DNA of 64,000 nucleotides from Hymenochaete sp. R1. Lineage: Eukaryota > Basidiomycota > Agaricomycetes > Hymenochaetales > Hymenochaetaceae. The position numbers were made by a program, and so were the translations under genes. The notes below the pieces were generated by a model. The model ran no database searches and was not told where the DNA came from. It worked only from the letters and a program-made list of their open reading frames with translations. Shown one piece after another: positions 34,823 to 48,383 of the stretch. The stretch is from the NCBI GenBank assembly GCA_019400425.1, contig JAFREE010000034.1, forward strand, positions 1 to 64,000, read 5' to 3'. The stretch's first letter is position 1. Each line of letters opens with the position of its first letter.

Positions 34823-36927
34823 TTAGCATATGACACATTCATCCTTTGCTTGCTGACGAGTTGGCCTTGCTGCTGCAGTGCGTTTATTACCCATCCTCTT
34901 CAACTCCGTCAATCGATTCATCGATCTTTTATTTCCTTGAGCTAAGATTGTAAAGGATTAGCATTCTATTCCTTGATAATTGAAGGCAAAACAAACCTGC
35001 TGATCTCATATACCATCGTTTTGCCATTTCGATGTCCTGTTTGACGCCAATACCCATCTCGGTGAAATATCCCACAGCATACTCAGCAGTCGCAAGGCCC
35101 TTATTTGCTGCCCTTCGAGCCCATAAAAAGGCTTCGGAGTCACTTTGTTTCAGGACTCCGTCGCTTCCCGTGAGGTACCATCCACTAAGAGCCAGTTCCG
35201 CTTCGGGGTCGGCCTTTTCGGCTGCTCGCGTATACCAACCAATCGACCGACGAGGATCAACAGTGCATGTTAATGTCCCATATTCGTAGCATTGGCCAAG
35301 CTTGAACTGGGATGGTGTGTAGCCAAGTTGCGCTGACTTCGTGAAAAGATTTTTCGCATATAACGGATCATACGGAACGATTTGAGAGTTCGGGTTCTCA
35401 TGAAGCATGGCGAGTTCATGTAAAGCATGTGGATTTTCTGTATCAGCTTGCTCAGCGGCTCTTCGAAGCCAGGCAACTGCTTCAGCTGGATTTCTTGCCT
35501 GGCCAAGCCCGCCAGCCAAAAGTACCATTCCCAATTTATACATCGCAGATGTATCGCCCAAGGAAGCTGATTTGCGGTAGAACGCAAAAGCCCTGGGAGG
35601 TTCGCGCTTCGTCCCCGCTCCAATTTCGTTGCACACGGCTACCCGATACGCTGCTGCAGAGTGATTCTGTTTCGCAGCTTGCAAGTACAGATGATAAGCT
35701 CGCTCGTGGTCCACAGGCAGTCCCAACATCCCCGTTCCATGACAATTGGCCAGGAAGAACTGAGCCTCCGCGAAAGGTTCCGCGCTCGTTGCCAGCTTTC
35801 GTATGACCTTGAGGGCTTCCTGAACAAGAAGTTCGCGATACTTTCGAACAGCTCTTTGATCGGAAGCGTTGGCACCAATATTCCTGGCTGCATCGATTAA
35901 ATATCGCGCATAGCGGAAATGCGCTTCAGGATCCGGGTCATTTTTGATTTGCTGCCGGTACTGGTCAATGAATTCCTTCGTGAAGGGAGGAGCGCTAAGA
36001 TCCACGGCTTTCATCTTCCGCGTACCCAAACTAACAGATCCCGTAGTTCCAGATCGGTGAAGGGAAGGTCGGGAGGTGTTAATGGATTTCCCATCAATCG
36101 ACGAAGCGTTGTCATCAACCACAGTAGAACCGTCATATATAGGGCTGTTCATCTCCGCAATGTCATCCGTGCTATGACTACCTTCACCATGGGTGAGCAT
36201 AGGACCAGAAGGTTGTCCATTCGGTGGCGCCTCCGACCACATTGTACCATATCCTATTCCTTGAACAGCAGGATCCTGGTTCGGCGGGGGTGCGCCAAGT
36301 ACATTGGATGCTGCACTTAAAAACGGATCATAAGCTCCATTCGTTTGATACCCATTGTATGAGTCGTAGGCATAGTTGGTGGCTTGATCATATGTGGGAG
36401 CATTGGCATAGTATTGGTACGGGTCAAAGTTCTGAGCCTGTTCCGTATCGGAGGTTCGCGAGTACGAATCCTGCAAGGGCGGACCACCTTGATATCCGGA
36501 GCGGGCATCGAGTGAGAGAGAGTCAAGTCTTCCAGATAGACTTGACATGTCATCAACGGCAGGATAGGGGGCATCAGTGACACCTTCAGAAGAATGATTT
36601 TGTCGTGTGACTGAATTTGGATTCCATGCAGCATCGCTGCTGTTCTGTTTGTCGAAATGTTCTACTCAGGATGGAGCACGTTGAGCAACCCAAACGGGAA
36701 GCTGGAGATAAGAAACCAAATACTGACCTCCAACTTCGTATCTCAACCCGTTTGTTGCGCGTACATCTGGCAACCCTCCATGATTCGTCGCGTACGAAGC
36801 TTCCCCGAACCTATCTACATATATAATTGGAGTAAAATCCCTTTCCCGAAATCGATGCATGCTCACTGATTTCCTTGGGATTCGTACTATTAGGCCTTGA
36901 AGCATTGGGAGGAGGGCTTTGATTCAT
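34823..36927 (-). CDS. Chitin synthase activator, Skt5/Chs4-like Sel1-repeat protein
   Basis: Exons 36927-36867, 36814-36728, 36661-34997 and 34941-34823 join in phase to about 640 residues. The N-terminal third is disordered, rich in Tyr, Asn and Gln. From TKEFIDQYRQQIKNDPDPEA onward lie seven or more Sel1 repeats (ANCHGTGMLGLPVDHERAYH, AVCNEIGAGTKREPPRAFAF, KLGQCYEYGTLTC, YAVGYFTEMGIGVKQD). The last exon is basic and ends in CVIC, a CaaX motif. Yeast Chs4 is prenylated at such a C-terminus and activates chitin synthase III at the bud neck. A role in delivering or activating chitin synthase at hyphal tips or septa is likely. The gene is divergent from MOD5. Confidence 0.88.
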
Positions 36928-37108
36928 TATGAGGTGGGATAACAAGGAAGGGAGAGGAAGATGAGCGCGGAGTCGACCGTCTTGACGGTGACCACCGTGC
37001 CTACGGTCGGCACTTGAGTCGTATAAAGTGCCGATCATCAGCTTTATTGAGTCACGTGTGCATGATTTCTCACTTTTCGCTTGGCTTCAGTGTTTCTCTT
37101 TTTCAGGT
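36928..37108. promoter_or_regulatory. Shared SKT5/MOD5 divergent promoter
   Basis: Only 181 bp separate the SKT5 ATG from the first in-frame MOD5 ATG. A CACGTG box lies at 37,053-37,058 and a TATAAAG at about 37,022. Confidence 0.5.
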
Positions 37109-39079
37109 ATGTTTCCTTCGCTCTTTCCTCGCCTGTTCCCATTCTCCCGTGCCAAAGTGCACATGGCTTCAAAACCTTTAATTGTCATATGTGGAACCAC
37201 AGGTGTAGGCAAGAGTAAATTGGCGGTAGAACTGGCATTGGCGCACTCTGGAAAAGTTATAAATGCCGATGCCATGCAAATTTACAGTGGATTGGATGTA
37301 TTGACAAACAAAATGCCGGCTCACGAACGAAAAGGCGTGGATCATAGACTACTGGGCTTTAAAACCCCGGGAGAACAGTATGTGGTAGGCGAGTGGGTCC
37401 GAGACGCACTTCACGAAGTGAGTTTAAAACATACCTTATGTGTATCTCTCCCGAGCGGGTCTTGAGTTCCTTACTTTATTTCAAGATCAAAGAGACGCAT
37501 TCAGAAAAATCGTTGCCCATAATAATAGGCGGGACTACCTACTGGATTAACCATCTCCTTTTTCCAAACTCCCTTCCGGGTCAGGCGAATCGTAAAGAGC
37601 ATCATGTCTCGCAACCGACCCCGGAATTTCTGCAGTCATTAAAACGATTGCCACCCGAGCTATTGCGTCTCTACAATAACCTACCTCTTAATTGCCCATC
37701 AGCTAAAGATGATCCAGAGCTTTCGTACAGCTTGCATAGTCTCTTATCATCTTTGGACCCGGTCATGGCTCAACGCTGGCATTGGAAGGACACCCGCAAG
37801 GTACTCAGAAACATTACGATCATCAAGGAATGTGGTCGCCCGGCTAGTGAAACGATCAGTGAGGCGTTCTCCAGTAGTGAGAGTCGACCGTAAGCCATTG
37901 CGACGCTCTCAGTGGTAGATGTTTTGACGCCGGTCAAAGATATAAAGTTCTTATGTTTTGGTTATACTCAGAGAAGGAGCAGCTCGATCGCCGTCTGGAT
38001 GCTCGTGTTGATGAAATGTTAGATGTCGGGGTTTTTTCACCATATCGTCCAACCTTAAGCTGATAAAAAAAACTCACAGCAAGGTTTATTGGACGAAGTT
38101 AAAGTCCTTCAAAGATTGTTTTCCACCACTCCCGGTGCGCTTTAATGGACATGTTTGTTTTTCGCTTGATTTTCCTGATTCTGTTTCCCATAGACTTCAC
38201 GAATGGAGTCCTACAGTCAATCGGCACGCTTGCATATTATCTGGCTAGCAGATGACGTATTGACATAGGGCACAGGATTTCGAGAATTCTACCATTATCT
38301 CTCGGACACGGAAAGCGATAAGGATCCGCTAATGTACGACCAGGCTGTAGCGGAAATGAAGCACAACACGCGAAAATATGCACAACGCCAAATCAAATGG
38401 ATAAGGAACAAGCTCCTCCCTTCAGTGGTCGTACACAACCAAAGGCACAATGAACATAGGATAGAGACGTATTTACTCGATAGCACAGGTCTGTCTCTGT
38501 TTCATCACTCAACACGAACTTGAGTCTGGTACCAAGATCTAACTTTCCAGCTAAGACATCTCAGATTGGGATTCCCAAGTGCTGCAGACTGCCTTGGATG
38601 TGACTAAAGGTCGGCTGAAAGGAGTTGTTACTGAATGGCTCCTGCTTACGCTCATTTTGGCAGTATTCCTCTCCGATACATCGATGCCTGATCCCAAGTC
38701 ACTGTCAATCAAAGCTGCTGAATTGCTAACAACGGCGGATCGTCCTATTTGGTAAGGAAATGCGATATTGGCTTCAACGGGTACACTATATTTATCACCC
38801 GCTACAGTCCTACTGACGTTCTTTCAACACGTCGGAAAATGGTTTGTCCGATTTGTACTAAAGACGAACGCCAACCGGTAATGATAGAAGAAGGGGGAGA
38901 ATGGGAAAGACATCAACGTACCCGGGCTCACCGTCGTCAGGAGTCGAAGACACGCAAAGACTCAGAGTATCCAGTACGTCTATCGATCTCAGGAGATGAA
39001 CACAATAACCTTAACATTTGTCTAGCGTTTAAAGCTTCCAGTTGCACTGAACTCGGTACTTGAGTCAACGTCATCATAG
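37109..39079 (+). CDS. MOD5: tRNA dimethylallyltransferase (MOD5/TRIT1 family)
   Basis: The enzyme adds a dimethylallyl group to A37 of tRNAs that read UNN codons. Motifs in order: P-loop VICGTTGVGKSKLAVELAL, substrate-site INADAMQIYSGLDVLTNK, HRLLGF, IIGGTTYWINHLL, RKVLRNITI, then RQIKWIRNK. A C-terminal zinc finger CPICTKDERQP...HQRTRAH is typical of eukaryotic members. There are several short introns. Two in-frame starts lie in exon 1: 37,109 (MFPSLFPRLFPFSRAKVH) and 37,163 (MASKPLIVICG). The upstream extension is Arg/Phe-rich and could be a mitochondrial presequence. The last intron (GTACGTC...TTTGTCTAG) gives the stop at 39,077; without it the stop would be at 39,061. Confidence 0.92.
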
Positions 39080-39334
39080 TTTATTCACTGGACTTCTGTA
39101 AGTCGTTTTAGAAGTATTACGCTCTGGAGTTCACAAGTAGTGCATGAACATTGTAATCGCATGCATCAGTGTGAAAAGTCCAAGCCAATACTCTTAGAAA
39201 AACAATAGAAAAAGCAACAAAATACGTCATGTCATTAATGGTATGCGGGTATTACTCGATAAAATGCATTAAAAAGAAAAAAAAAACGGTTGATCCTCGA
39301 CGAATAAAATAAAGTTCATGTTGTAGAACGAAGG

Positions 39335-42300
39335 TCATTTTCCTGCAGCAATCTGTTGTGGAAAAAAATGAGCAATGGCCGAACACACATCAAGGTTGAG
39401 ACTCACACTCAAACCGTTGGATGAAGGGCCGGAATGGTAGGACACGTGGGGAGAGCGGAAACTTTTTGAAGATCGATGCGCGGGGCTCATGAGTGACGCC
39501 AAAGGAGTGGAAGAAATTTGTGACGATGACTGGCGAGACGATCTCGCGGTTAGCGGCGTCGGAGCGCTTATCTGAGATTTCTTCGGTGTTTCGATTGGCT
39601 TGTGGCGGCCAACATTAAGGAGGCTGCTCGAAGGGCTGCCGTGACCACGAGAGGTAATAGATGTTACGTTGTTGACTACTTTCGCCTTGCGTCCTGCCGT
39701 AACGAATGGATGTCGCATCGCAGACTGAGGTTTGATACGCCTCTCGGGATCCCAACTCAAGCACTTCGAAACGAAATCTACGAAAAGCTCATCATCACAA
39801 CGTAAAACTTGCGCAAGCGTTTTCGCCCCAGGGCGCCTTCGCTTTCCTTTCGAATTCACTACAGGCCCAGTAGAGTCTAGAGAGAAATTAATAAGTGTCG
39901 ACTGCAAAGATGAATTCTATCACATACCGAAAAAGAGGCGCTTTCTACTGCTGCGATTCACAAGCTCTTTGTCCGGCACACCTAGAACCTCCATGATGCA
40001 AGCGAGTTGCTCTTGCTCATTTTCACCCGGGAAAATTGGATAGCCGGTATAAAGCTCTGCGAGTATACACCCCAAGCTCCACATATCGATAGCCATGCTG
40101 TAGTTCATTCCCAAAATAACTTCTGGAGAGCGATAGAAACGGCTTTGAATGTACGTATAGACTATAGAAAAGTGAGAAAAAGCCAAGGATACATAACTGC
40201 AGCACATACCTTTCTCGTGTTCCATGCAGCTGCTCCCGAAATCGATGACTTTGATACCACTTTTTGCGGGGTGGCGAAGAAGAACATTCTTATTTAACAT
40301 TCAGTTCGAGGATTCAGACAATCGAAGATCAGAAAAGGGGCTCACCTCAGGCTTCAAATCACAATGCACAACGCGATGCTGCCTCATCAAGCACAACGAG
40401 AGCAACATTTGATTTGTGAAGCGGCGAATTAAAGTTGTAGAAAACCCCGCAAAACTGTTTGCCTTGATCAACTCGTACAAGTTGATACTAAGCAGTTCCA
40501 TCGCAATGCATAAATGATTTCTGAAGTAGAAATGTTCAGTCATCTTGATGACATAGTGCTTTTCTTCCGGATCCTGTCAAATTCATCAGCAAAGTTCAGT
40601 GCAAAAATTGATTTCAACACACCCATTTCCGAAGGTCCTCCAGGATTTTGATCTCAACAAGGGCTTGATGGTGGAAGCGTTTCTTGTTTCTAATGATCTT
40701 GATCGCAACTGATTCGCCTGTGCAATGATCACGACATTGCAGGACTTGCCCGAACGAGCCCTTTCCCAAGACATCGATTACCTCGTAACGGTAGGCCAGG
40801 TGATCATGGTTGATGACAAGGTAATCGCCCCGTTCATCATCGTATCCGTAGTTGTTGGTCGAGACTTCGCGAGTAGCCCGTTTCTTCTCATTCCTATTTC
40901 CGCAATAATACACGGCTGGGTAATCCATGATTTCCTGTCTTTCATAATCCGATAGTTGGAGGACTTGTTCCGAATTGAGAACATCTGAAAGTCAAAGTAA
41001 GCGAAAGTCTACTGTACAAAGCAACGTAAATCATACTCGAAGGTGTGCTAGGCTTCCCAGGAGCGGTAGGCTCGGGGAACTTTAGCATTTCATCCAACTC
41101 ATGCTTCTTCGCTCCATGTGCTAATTTACGAGCTTGAGTTCGCTTGATGTACTGCAACATCTCCTCATCGCCAAGAACTTCATCCTCATCAACCGAGCTC
41201 GGAACGGGGGAAGGAGTGGACAAAGACTGGCGTCTCGGTGTAGGAGGCGTATTGGAAGTATTTGTCATGTTGGGAGTCGTTGCAGAACCTGAGAGGCGGG
41301 AGCTCGGTTTCGAAGCTTTGGGGCTCAAGAGCTTGTTAAATCCCTTCGAAGGGGATAAAACCGCAAACGAGCCATGTTGCTCTGGTGCAACAGCGGAAGT
41401 CATGGAGGAAACGGAACCAGTGGATGACTTGCGCAGTCCCTTCGACGTAGAAGTAGATTGAGGGGGCCTTCTGACTGGAACCGCGGAAGAAGAAGTCGTG
41501 ATGGAGAAACCACCATGACGAGTGCTCCTAGAGCCCAAGTTCGGCGAGATGCGGCTTGAGGCTTTGTGCGTATGAGAAACTGTCGGCTCGTTGCGATCTG
41601 TGCCGTCATCCGTAGGTGGAAGAACGCCGAATTCGTTTGCAATGTCATCCGTACCGTGGTCGATACTGTCGTAATCAAACTCAGAGCTGCTAACAATGAG
41701 CGAAGCTCTCCGTGACGATAAGAACGACGAGGAGCCTTTTAACGCTGGAGAGGTTACGGTAGACGAACGACTTGCAATCCTTGGGATCCGGGTCGGGGTT
41801 TCCTTTGGCAAACTGCTACCCATACTGCCGTAAGGTACATTAGTACTGCTCATCTGGCCCGAAAGTTCTTTTGAGTGCCCCCTTTGACCTGCCCCTGACG
41901 GTTGAGTCGTATGCGTTGAGGGAGAACCAGCGATCGTAGGCAGCTGGTTTCGGTGCGCTCTCAAGGAAGAGTCGGATTGCTTCTGCATAGAACTGATTGT
42001 CTGGGAGGTCACCCTGGAGGTCGACACGCTGCGTGTCGCAGTGGACGGAGATAGAGTCGCGTCCTGGGCTCTGACATTTGCCAAACGCTCAGTAGTAAGC
42101 TGCGGAAGTGCATTAACTTGCATAGGCGGCAATGTGACTGGCTTAACTTTCTTCTGGTCTGCGGAAGAAACGGTCTTATTTGAATGAGTATGATTGCATG
42201 AGAATAAAGAGGATCGATGAAAGTACTTACCTTGCCTCGTCGCCTTCCCATAAGGACAGAGATGCGACTTTCACTCCTATCTTTGTCACCTTCCTTGCGA

Positions 42301-45300
42301 TTTTTCGACACGTCTGTGTCTGAATCTTTCGTAACCCTGGACTTCTCATGATCTCTCGAAGCACTGGCATTTTTCTCATTCTGAAGATTCTTCCTTGAGC
42401 TCGAGCCTTTTAAAATAGAAGGTATTCCCAAAGACAGAACGGAGGACTTCTTCTGTGAGAAGTTTGGAGTCGAAGGCGAAATAGGAGAAGCTTGGTTGGT
42501 AGAGGAAAGATCAGTCCGCAATCCACTGGAGTGGACGTTCGGGGCACTGTAAGTAGGCGAAGACGAGAAACCGTTAGACCCCGATGCCAACGGTGCCTGC
42601 ATTGACTGAGAAGAGGATCGTCTGAAGAATGGGATAGACGAAGGCGTCAAACGCTTTGTAGCCGCCCTCGACGGGCTGCCATGGTTCGACTGGGTATCGG
42701 TGAAATTATAACGCCCAGCGCTTTCGATTGGAGAAAGACCGGTATGGTCTGAAGCAATTCCTTCCCGATGCTGGGGCGGGGATATACCAAGAGGTTGGGA
42801 TGGGGACATGGGAGGAGACGGTTCGGGAAGAGAACTCAAGGATGAAAGGGACGCAAGAGACGTGGCAGATTCCATGGCTCCTTTTTGGATTGCGTTCCAG
42901 GCCTCCCCTGAAGATTTGGGAGACAACGTCGACGTTGGTAACGACGGGGAGTTCTTCGAAGGTATCGGCCGAGAAGATGCCTTTGCGTTCGATGACTGAC
43001 CTGAAGTACCACCAGGGTGCCTCAAGATCGAGCCGTGACGGGATGGAGAAGCCGAGCGCCTGTAGCTCAAAGGGTTCGTGAAACTCCATTTCTTAGAGGG
43101 CGTTTTTGGTACATTCTGAATGACGGGCACGGATGATCCAGAGTTCTGGTTAGGGCTCATGGGCTCGTTCCTTTCTGGTGTACAGCTCGAAGCATTCGCT
43201 GAAAGTTGACCTTTCCCTTGATGCCTATCATAGTCTGACATTGGGTCCGCCTGAGGGAACACAAGGCTCGTCGAAGATTGCGGCGGCGTCTTATACGACG
43301 ATAGGTCCTTTGGCAATGGAGGCACAGGAGGAACGGATGCCATTGCATCTCCGACTAAAAGAGACGATCGATCACGCTGGGAAGTAGCATCGCTAGAGTG
43401 TATGCTGGAGATATCACTTCCTGCACTGTTTCGCCTCGATTTGATTAAAGACAATCGATGTGAGCCTTGTGAGACTGAAGTCGTGCTTGTACCCGCTGAT
43501 AATATAGCTGACTCTCTGGAACTGGAAGTAGGAGTCCCAGTGTATGTCGACGATGTCGAACCACGTTTGGAAGTCACGTTTAATCGAGTGGCAATTGAAG
43601 GCTTCTTCCAATCGCTATCTATAGATGCGACCCTTTCCGCGTCCGCCTGGTTGACAATAGGAGAGTTTTCACCATCATCTTGATAACCAACAGTCTCCAC
43701 TTCTTGACGAGAGTTAGACCTGGACTGTGCCTTTTCCCTTGAACGTTCTTGATGGCCAGTGCTACTCAAGCGATGAGACTTGCTGTTGCTCTCTCCTTCC
43801 GATTTATGTTCTCGATTCGTTCCAGGAGTTCCGGGGCGTGAGTGGTTGCTCACCCGGCTATTCGGCCCGACGCTGGTACGAGAGCGAGGACCTTTGGATG
43901 AAATGCCATCCAATTTTCGTAGGACCTCAGCAGTAGCATCGTCATCGAGACTTGACCACCCTTCTTGGGCTCCTTTTAGTAACGAATGGGCAACACTTGG
44001 TGACGAGTGGACGTCTTTGTCTTTGATAGATAGCCTTTCGGAACTGGGACGCATCGTAGGACCAGAAATACGTCTGGCCGGGATCGAAGCACTTGGTGAT
44101 GACGGGCTCTTCTTTGACTCGCCTATGGACACTTTGCGGGAGAGATTTTGCGTCTGTGCCGATGAGGTAGAAGCAGCGCTCTGTTGCCGGGAATGTTTAC
44201 CACTTCCCTTGAAAGCAGGGGCAGTCTTCGAGTCAACCAACATGGACATCCTCATACTACCGCCTCTCCGTTTTTCGCGATTGGGGGCGTTGTTTGCCGA
44301 AGGGACTACGGCAATTGACTGGTGTCTACTGACCGTCGTCTTCATATCCTTATCAAGTTCTCTATCGTCATGGACAGACGACAACGGTGATCCGACCGAG
44401 GACGAATGCTCAAAAGCAAATTCGTCAGAGCTGCGCTTCTTCGCCTTTCGAGTCGGGGAAAGAAAAGCAGACGGCGGGGAAACGAAGTCTGAAGACGCCG
44501 AGTTATCGTCAATAATGCTTGTGCGTTTTGAGTGTCCGATGGGTTTGTTATTCCCGGATCGCGGTGACTTTCTCGGGTACACTATCTCTTCCTCTCCACT
44601 TTCGTCAGGTAGAGGAATGTCCTCTGGAACAGTGTCGGCGGATTGCTCGTCCAAGATCCGCTAAAGAAACTAGTCAGAGTCGCACTTAAAGACTGAAAGT
44701 TACTACACAAACTTCATTCTCATTGGTTTCTCCATCCACGGCTTCGATCGTCCAAGGACTGCCTCGAGAGTCATTATCATCGTCAGAGTGATCATGATTG
44801 TCACGCTCCCTTCCCGGAACGTCGTCTATGTAAGAGTTCGATCTTCCTTTGTCACGTAGAGAAGGCCTCGATTGTTTGATGTCTGCAACACCCTCTCCGT
44901 CTGCGGGTTCGGGTTCAAGGGGCTCATGCAGCGTACGAGCTGGAATCATCCCCGAATTCGGCAGAGGAGGAATCGGGGATACGTTCTGAGACGATACACC
45001 GAAATAATACGGGTCCAAAGACGATGTTGACGACGTGGAGCGGACCAGGCCGCTATCCGAAGCCGTGGGCGACTCGCGACCAGGCGGAATGAGTAAGGGT
45101 GTTAGTGTGCTCGCCTGTTACAAAAGGTCAGATCAGAACACGTTCATTGAAAAGGCATGCTCAAGACATGAATGATGATATCTGGAAGCAGACAGACTAG
45201 AGCAACGCGTGGTAGGGAGGAAAAGAAAGAAGCGATGGAACGGAGTTTAAACACGCACCCTTGCTGCAGCGCCAACAGAACCACTGAAATTCCCTGGCAG

Positions 45301-45378
45301 CTGAGCTTTACCGTGACTCGCAGGTCCTAGATTCCTTGATCCATCGCTGTTGAAGGCCGAGCTTGGTGACGCCGACAT
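39335..45378 (-). CDS. DYRK-family protein kinase, Pom1-like, with very long N-terminus
   Basis: This is a kinase of about 1,700 residues. The start at 45,378 ([16 protein letters not shown]) is followed by exons at about 45,118-44,700 and 44,664-42,231, then about 42,160-41,035, and five or more short exons for the kinase. The N-terminal 1,200 residues are disordered and Ser-rich. The catalytic domain shows [46 protein letters not shown] and the DYRK activation loop [15 protein letters not shown] (Tyr-Ile-Gln), plus the DYRK box-like [14 protein letters not shown]. DYRKs autophosphorylate the second loop Tyr. Pom1 and relatives regulate cell length and polarity. The order within the class (Pom1 versus Yak1) favours Pom1/DYRK2. 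Confidence 0.9.
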
Positions 45379-45983
45379 GCAGCATATGCCGGTTGGGAGA
45401 GGTGGGGTAGAAAGAGAACGGGCGGAAAGGGGATTGTCACGGTACAAAAACGTGTGCGGTGCCTTTTCGAAGGGGAGGCGTGACAACAGTATATATATAA
45501 GATCTGGATGAGCAAAAGCAGGAGCAGAGAACGAAATAAAGGAGAGAAATAGGAAAGACGAGAGAAAGAGGCTAGTTCGAGAGCGCGAGCAGAGGCGGTT
45601 CCTGGTGGTGTAGTGGTGAAGTGAAGAGGAGGCTGCTGAGGACTCAGAGGAGAATCGCGGCGCGTTCCTTGTTTGTTTCAATGTTTGCCCGCCGCCTAGT
45701 TATACACAGCGCTCCCATTGCAATAATAATAGTAATCGTAATCATGTTGCATCAATACATTACGAAAGACATTCCCCCATTTATTAACACACTCTACTCC
45801 TGTTAGATTCCAGGGCACGATCTCATCCATACATTATTTAGTCTTTAAAAGAGATGATTGACGCAGACGCTGTCTACAAGTACATGCAATGCTATTGGTG
45901 AAGGCGCGGAAATGAACGAATTCAAATTAACGTTGTCCGATCGTAAACGAAATATGAATGGTAGGACGTGGATCGGTGTGGAT
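45379..45983. promoter_or_regulatory. Upstream region of the DYRK gene
   Basis: About 600 bp lie between the kinase start and the VMA1 stop. A run of TATATATATAAG near 45,490 sits about 110 bp upstream of the kinase ATG and could be its TATA region. Purine/pyrimidine-biased tracts follow. No extra gene is supported. Confidence 0.45.
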
Positions 45984-48383
45984 TTAATCTCCTAGTCGTC
46001 GGAATTTGTCCTGGATCTCGGTGTAAAGGTTGTCCAATTTGTCTTTTATGGGATCCTTGCCTTGCGAAGGGCTCTGCAAAAGGAGGATTAGCAACAATGT
46101 AAACGTCTATAGCAACAAGCGTTACTCATACCTCGAACTTCATCTGCGATAGTTTAAACATCAGCTCGCTTGTTTCTTCCTTCACCTTGTTGAATGTGAT
46201 GTCACCCTGCGAAACAGACTTGATCGCAGAGTCGTGGTATGCTACAAAGTTCCGGAGCATGGCGCTCGTCTTGTAGAAGGGGCAGAAGCGATCATACTCG
46301 CTCATACCGTTCTGCTGCAAGAAATCGTCCTTCAACATCCGGGCTACTTCGAGAGTAATCTTATCGCTCTCGCTCAACGCGCTCTTGCCCACAAGCTGGA
46401 CAATCTCAGCCAGATCCTCTTCCTTCTGAAGAATCTCCTTCGTCTTTGACCGCAACTCCACAAAGCCGGGTTCTGTGCTTTCGTAGTGCTTCTCAAGGAC
46501 ATTGAGATATTTGGAATATGACGCGTTCCAGTTAACGGACGGGAAATGCTTTCGCTGCGCAAGTTTCTTGTCCAAACCCCAAAATACCTGAACAATACCC
46601 AAAGTCGAGGATGTAACGGGATCGGAGAAATCTCCTCCAGGGGGCGATACACTTGATGACGCAGTTAGTTCAATGACAGATTGGACACTTTCACTGCACT
46701 CACGCTCCGACAATCGACACTGTGCCATTCCTCTCAGGGTTACCAAGACACGTAACCTTACCCGCGCGCTCATAAAAGCCGGCCAGCTTCGTTCCAAGAT
46801 ATGCAGGATAACCGGAATCTGCAGGCATTTCAGCTAAACGACCAGAAATCTCACGAAGGGCCTCTGCCCATCGGGATGTAGAATCCGCCATCATGGACAC
46901 ATTGCTCCCCTGGTCGCGGAAATACTCTGCCAGAGTGATACCGGTGTAAATGGAAGCTTCACGAGCAGCGACAGGCATGTTCGACGTGTTGGCGACTAGC
47001 GTTGTGCGCTTCATAATGGGCTCTTGACGGTCCCCAACTTCTAAGGTCAATTCTGGGAACTGGTGCTTCATTAGTAATAGCGACAAAATCCTGAAATGCA
47101 TACACACCTCCATAAGCACTTCAGCCATCTAATTTTGCTCGTAAGTATGATTCAGAATTTCGTCATTCTCTAAAGAACACACCTCATTGCCACGTTCACC
47201 GCATCCAACATAAATAATGATGTCGCTATTCGAAAACTTCGATAATGCCTGAGAAATGACGGTCTTTCCGCACCCGAATGCACCAGGGATTGCGGTTGTT
47301 CCTCCTTGGACACAACTACATGCATTTCATTAGAATTTAAAACTTAATGACAAGACCGAACGGGACACCTACGGGAAGAGCGCGTCAAGGATCCTTTGGC
47401 CGGTTAAGAGTGGGTAGTCTGCCGTGAGCTTCGCTGCCACGGGTCGCGGTGCTCGTACAGGCCAAAGTTGCATCATTGTGTGTTCCGTTTTCTTGCCTTC
47501 AAATTCAGTTTCCAGAACGACATCCTGTTTTCAAGACATTTAATCAATATAATTGCATATAAAAGTCCTCTCGAGGAAATCTTACGTCTACAGCATAGCT
47601 GCCATTCTCGGCTATTCGTGTGATTGTTCCAAGTGCGCGGGGCGATAGCATGATTTTGTGCGCGTCAACCAATGAATTCTCGTACACTTTCCCGAAGATA
47701 TCTCCACCAGAGACATGATCACCAACCTAGTTTAAATGAGCTAGAATGTCACACACAATGCTTAGATGAGTCACTTTGTAGTTTAATGGGGTGAAGTCCC
47801 AGTTGATTGAACGATCAAGCGGGACTGTGTTGATACCTCGAGGGATGTAAATGGACTTCGAGCTTTCTTGAATTGACTATTTCTTTCCGTTATTCTCCGA
47901 TATCATATGACAATGGACCATGGACTCACGCGAAGAGGTCGTTGAATGCCGTCCACGATATTCTCCATCAAACCTACGGTACGGGGCAATTACTCGACAT
48001 GTGGCGTAGCATATGAGAAAGTACGTACCAGGACCAAGTTCCACACTAAGAGGTTTCCCTGTTCGAAGAACTGGGTCACCAACAGTGACACCAGATGTCT
48101 CCTCGTAGACTTGGATCGTTGCTTTGTCCGCATCAATCCGAATAACCTCTGTGTGGCGAATATAAATGTGAGCTGTGATGAAGGTCCAACTTTTGATTCA
48201 GTACTCACCTCCTACTAGCTCATCATGGCCCACCCGGACCAGCTCATACATAGCCGAACCTGTCATATTCTCTGCAACGACGACGGGTCCGGAGACGCCA
48301 AACACCTGGCCGTACCGTGATTCCCTATCCTCATCGCGAATCTTCGGAAGCTCTTTCTTTGCATTGTGAAGCGCTCCTGCCAT
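45984..48383 (-). CDS. VMA1: V-type proton ATPase catalytic subunit A
   Basis: The catalytic A subunit of the vacuolar H+-ATPase hydrolyses ATP to acidify vacuoles. It starts at 48,383 with [19 protein letters not shown] and [19 protein letters not shown]. About eight exons follow. Key blocks are the P-loop [49 protein letters not shown] (here [20 protein letters not shown]) and [14 protein letters not shown] [17 protein letters not shown]. The stop at 45,984 follows a small last exon ending DKFRRLGD. Length (about 615 residues) and order are normal. No intein interrupts the YVGC/GERG site where the yeast VDE intein sits. The 5' end is divergent from RPT1, 348 bp away. Confidence 0.95.

Noticed and set aside
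43780..44664. A 294-codon plus-strand ORF within the kinase gene
   Set aside because: It lies antisense to the long Ser-rich exon of the DYRK kinase, whose codon pattern produces open antisense frames; it has no start context or domain.
45984..48383. An intein in V-ATPase subunit A, as in yeast VMA1
   Set aside because: The P-loop and the YVGC/GERG site read through without any insertion; the only interruptions are short GT/AG introns.
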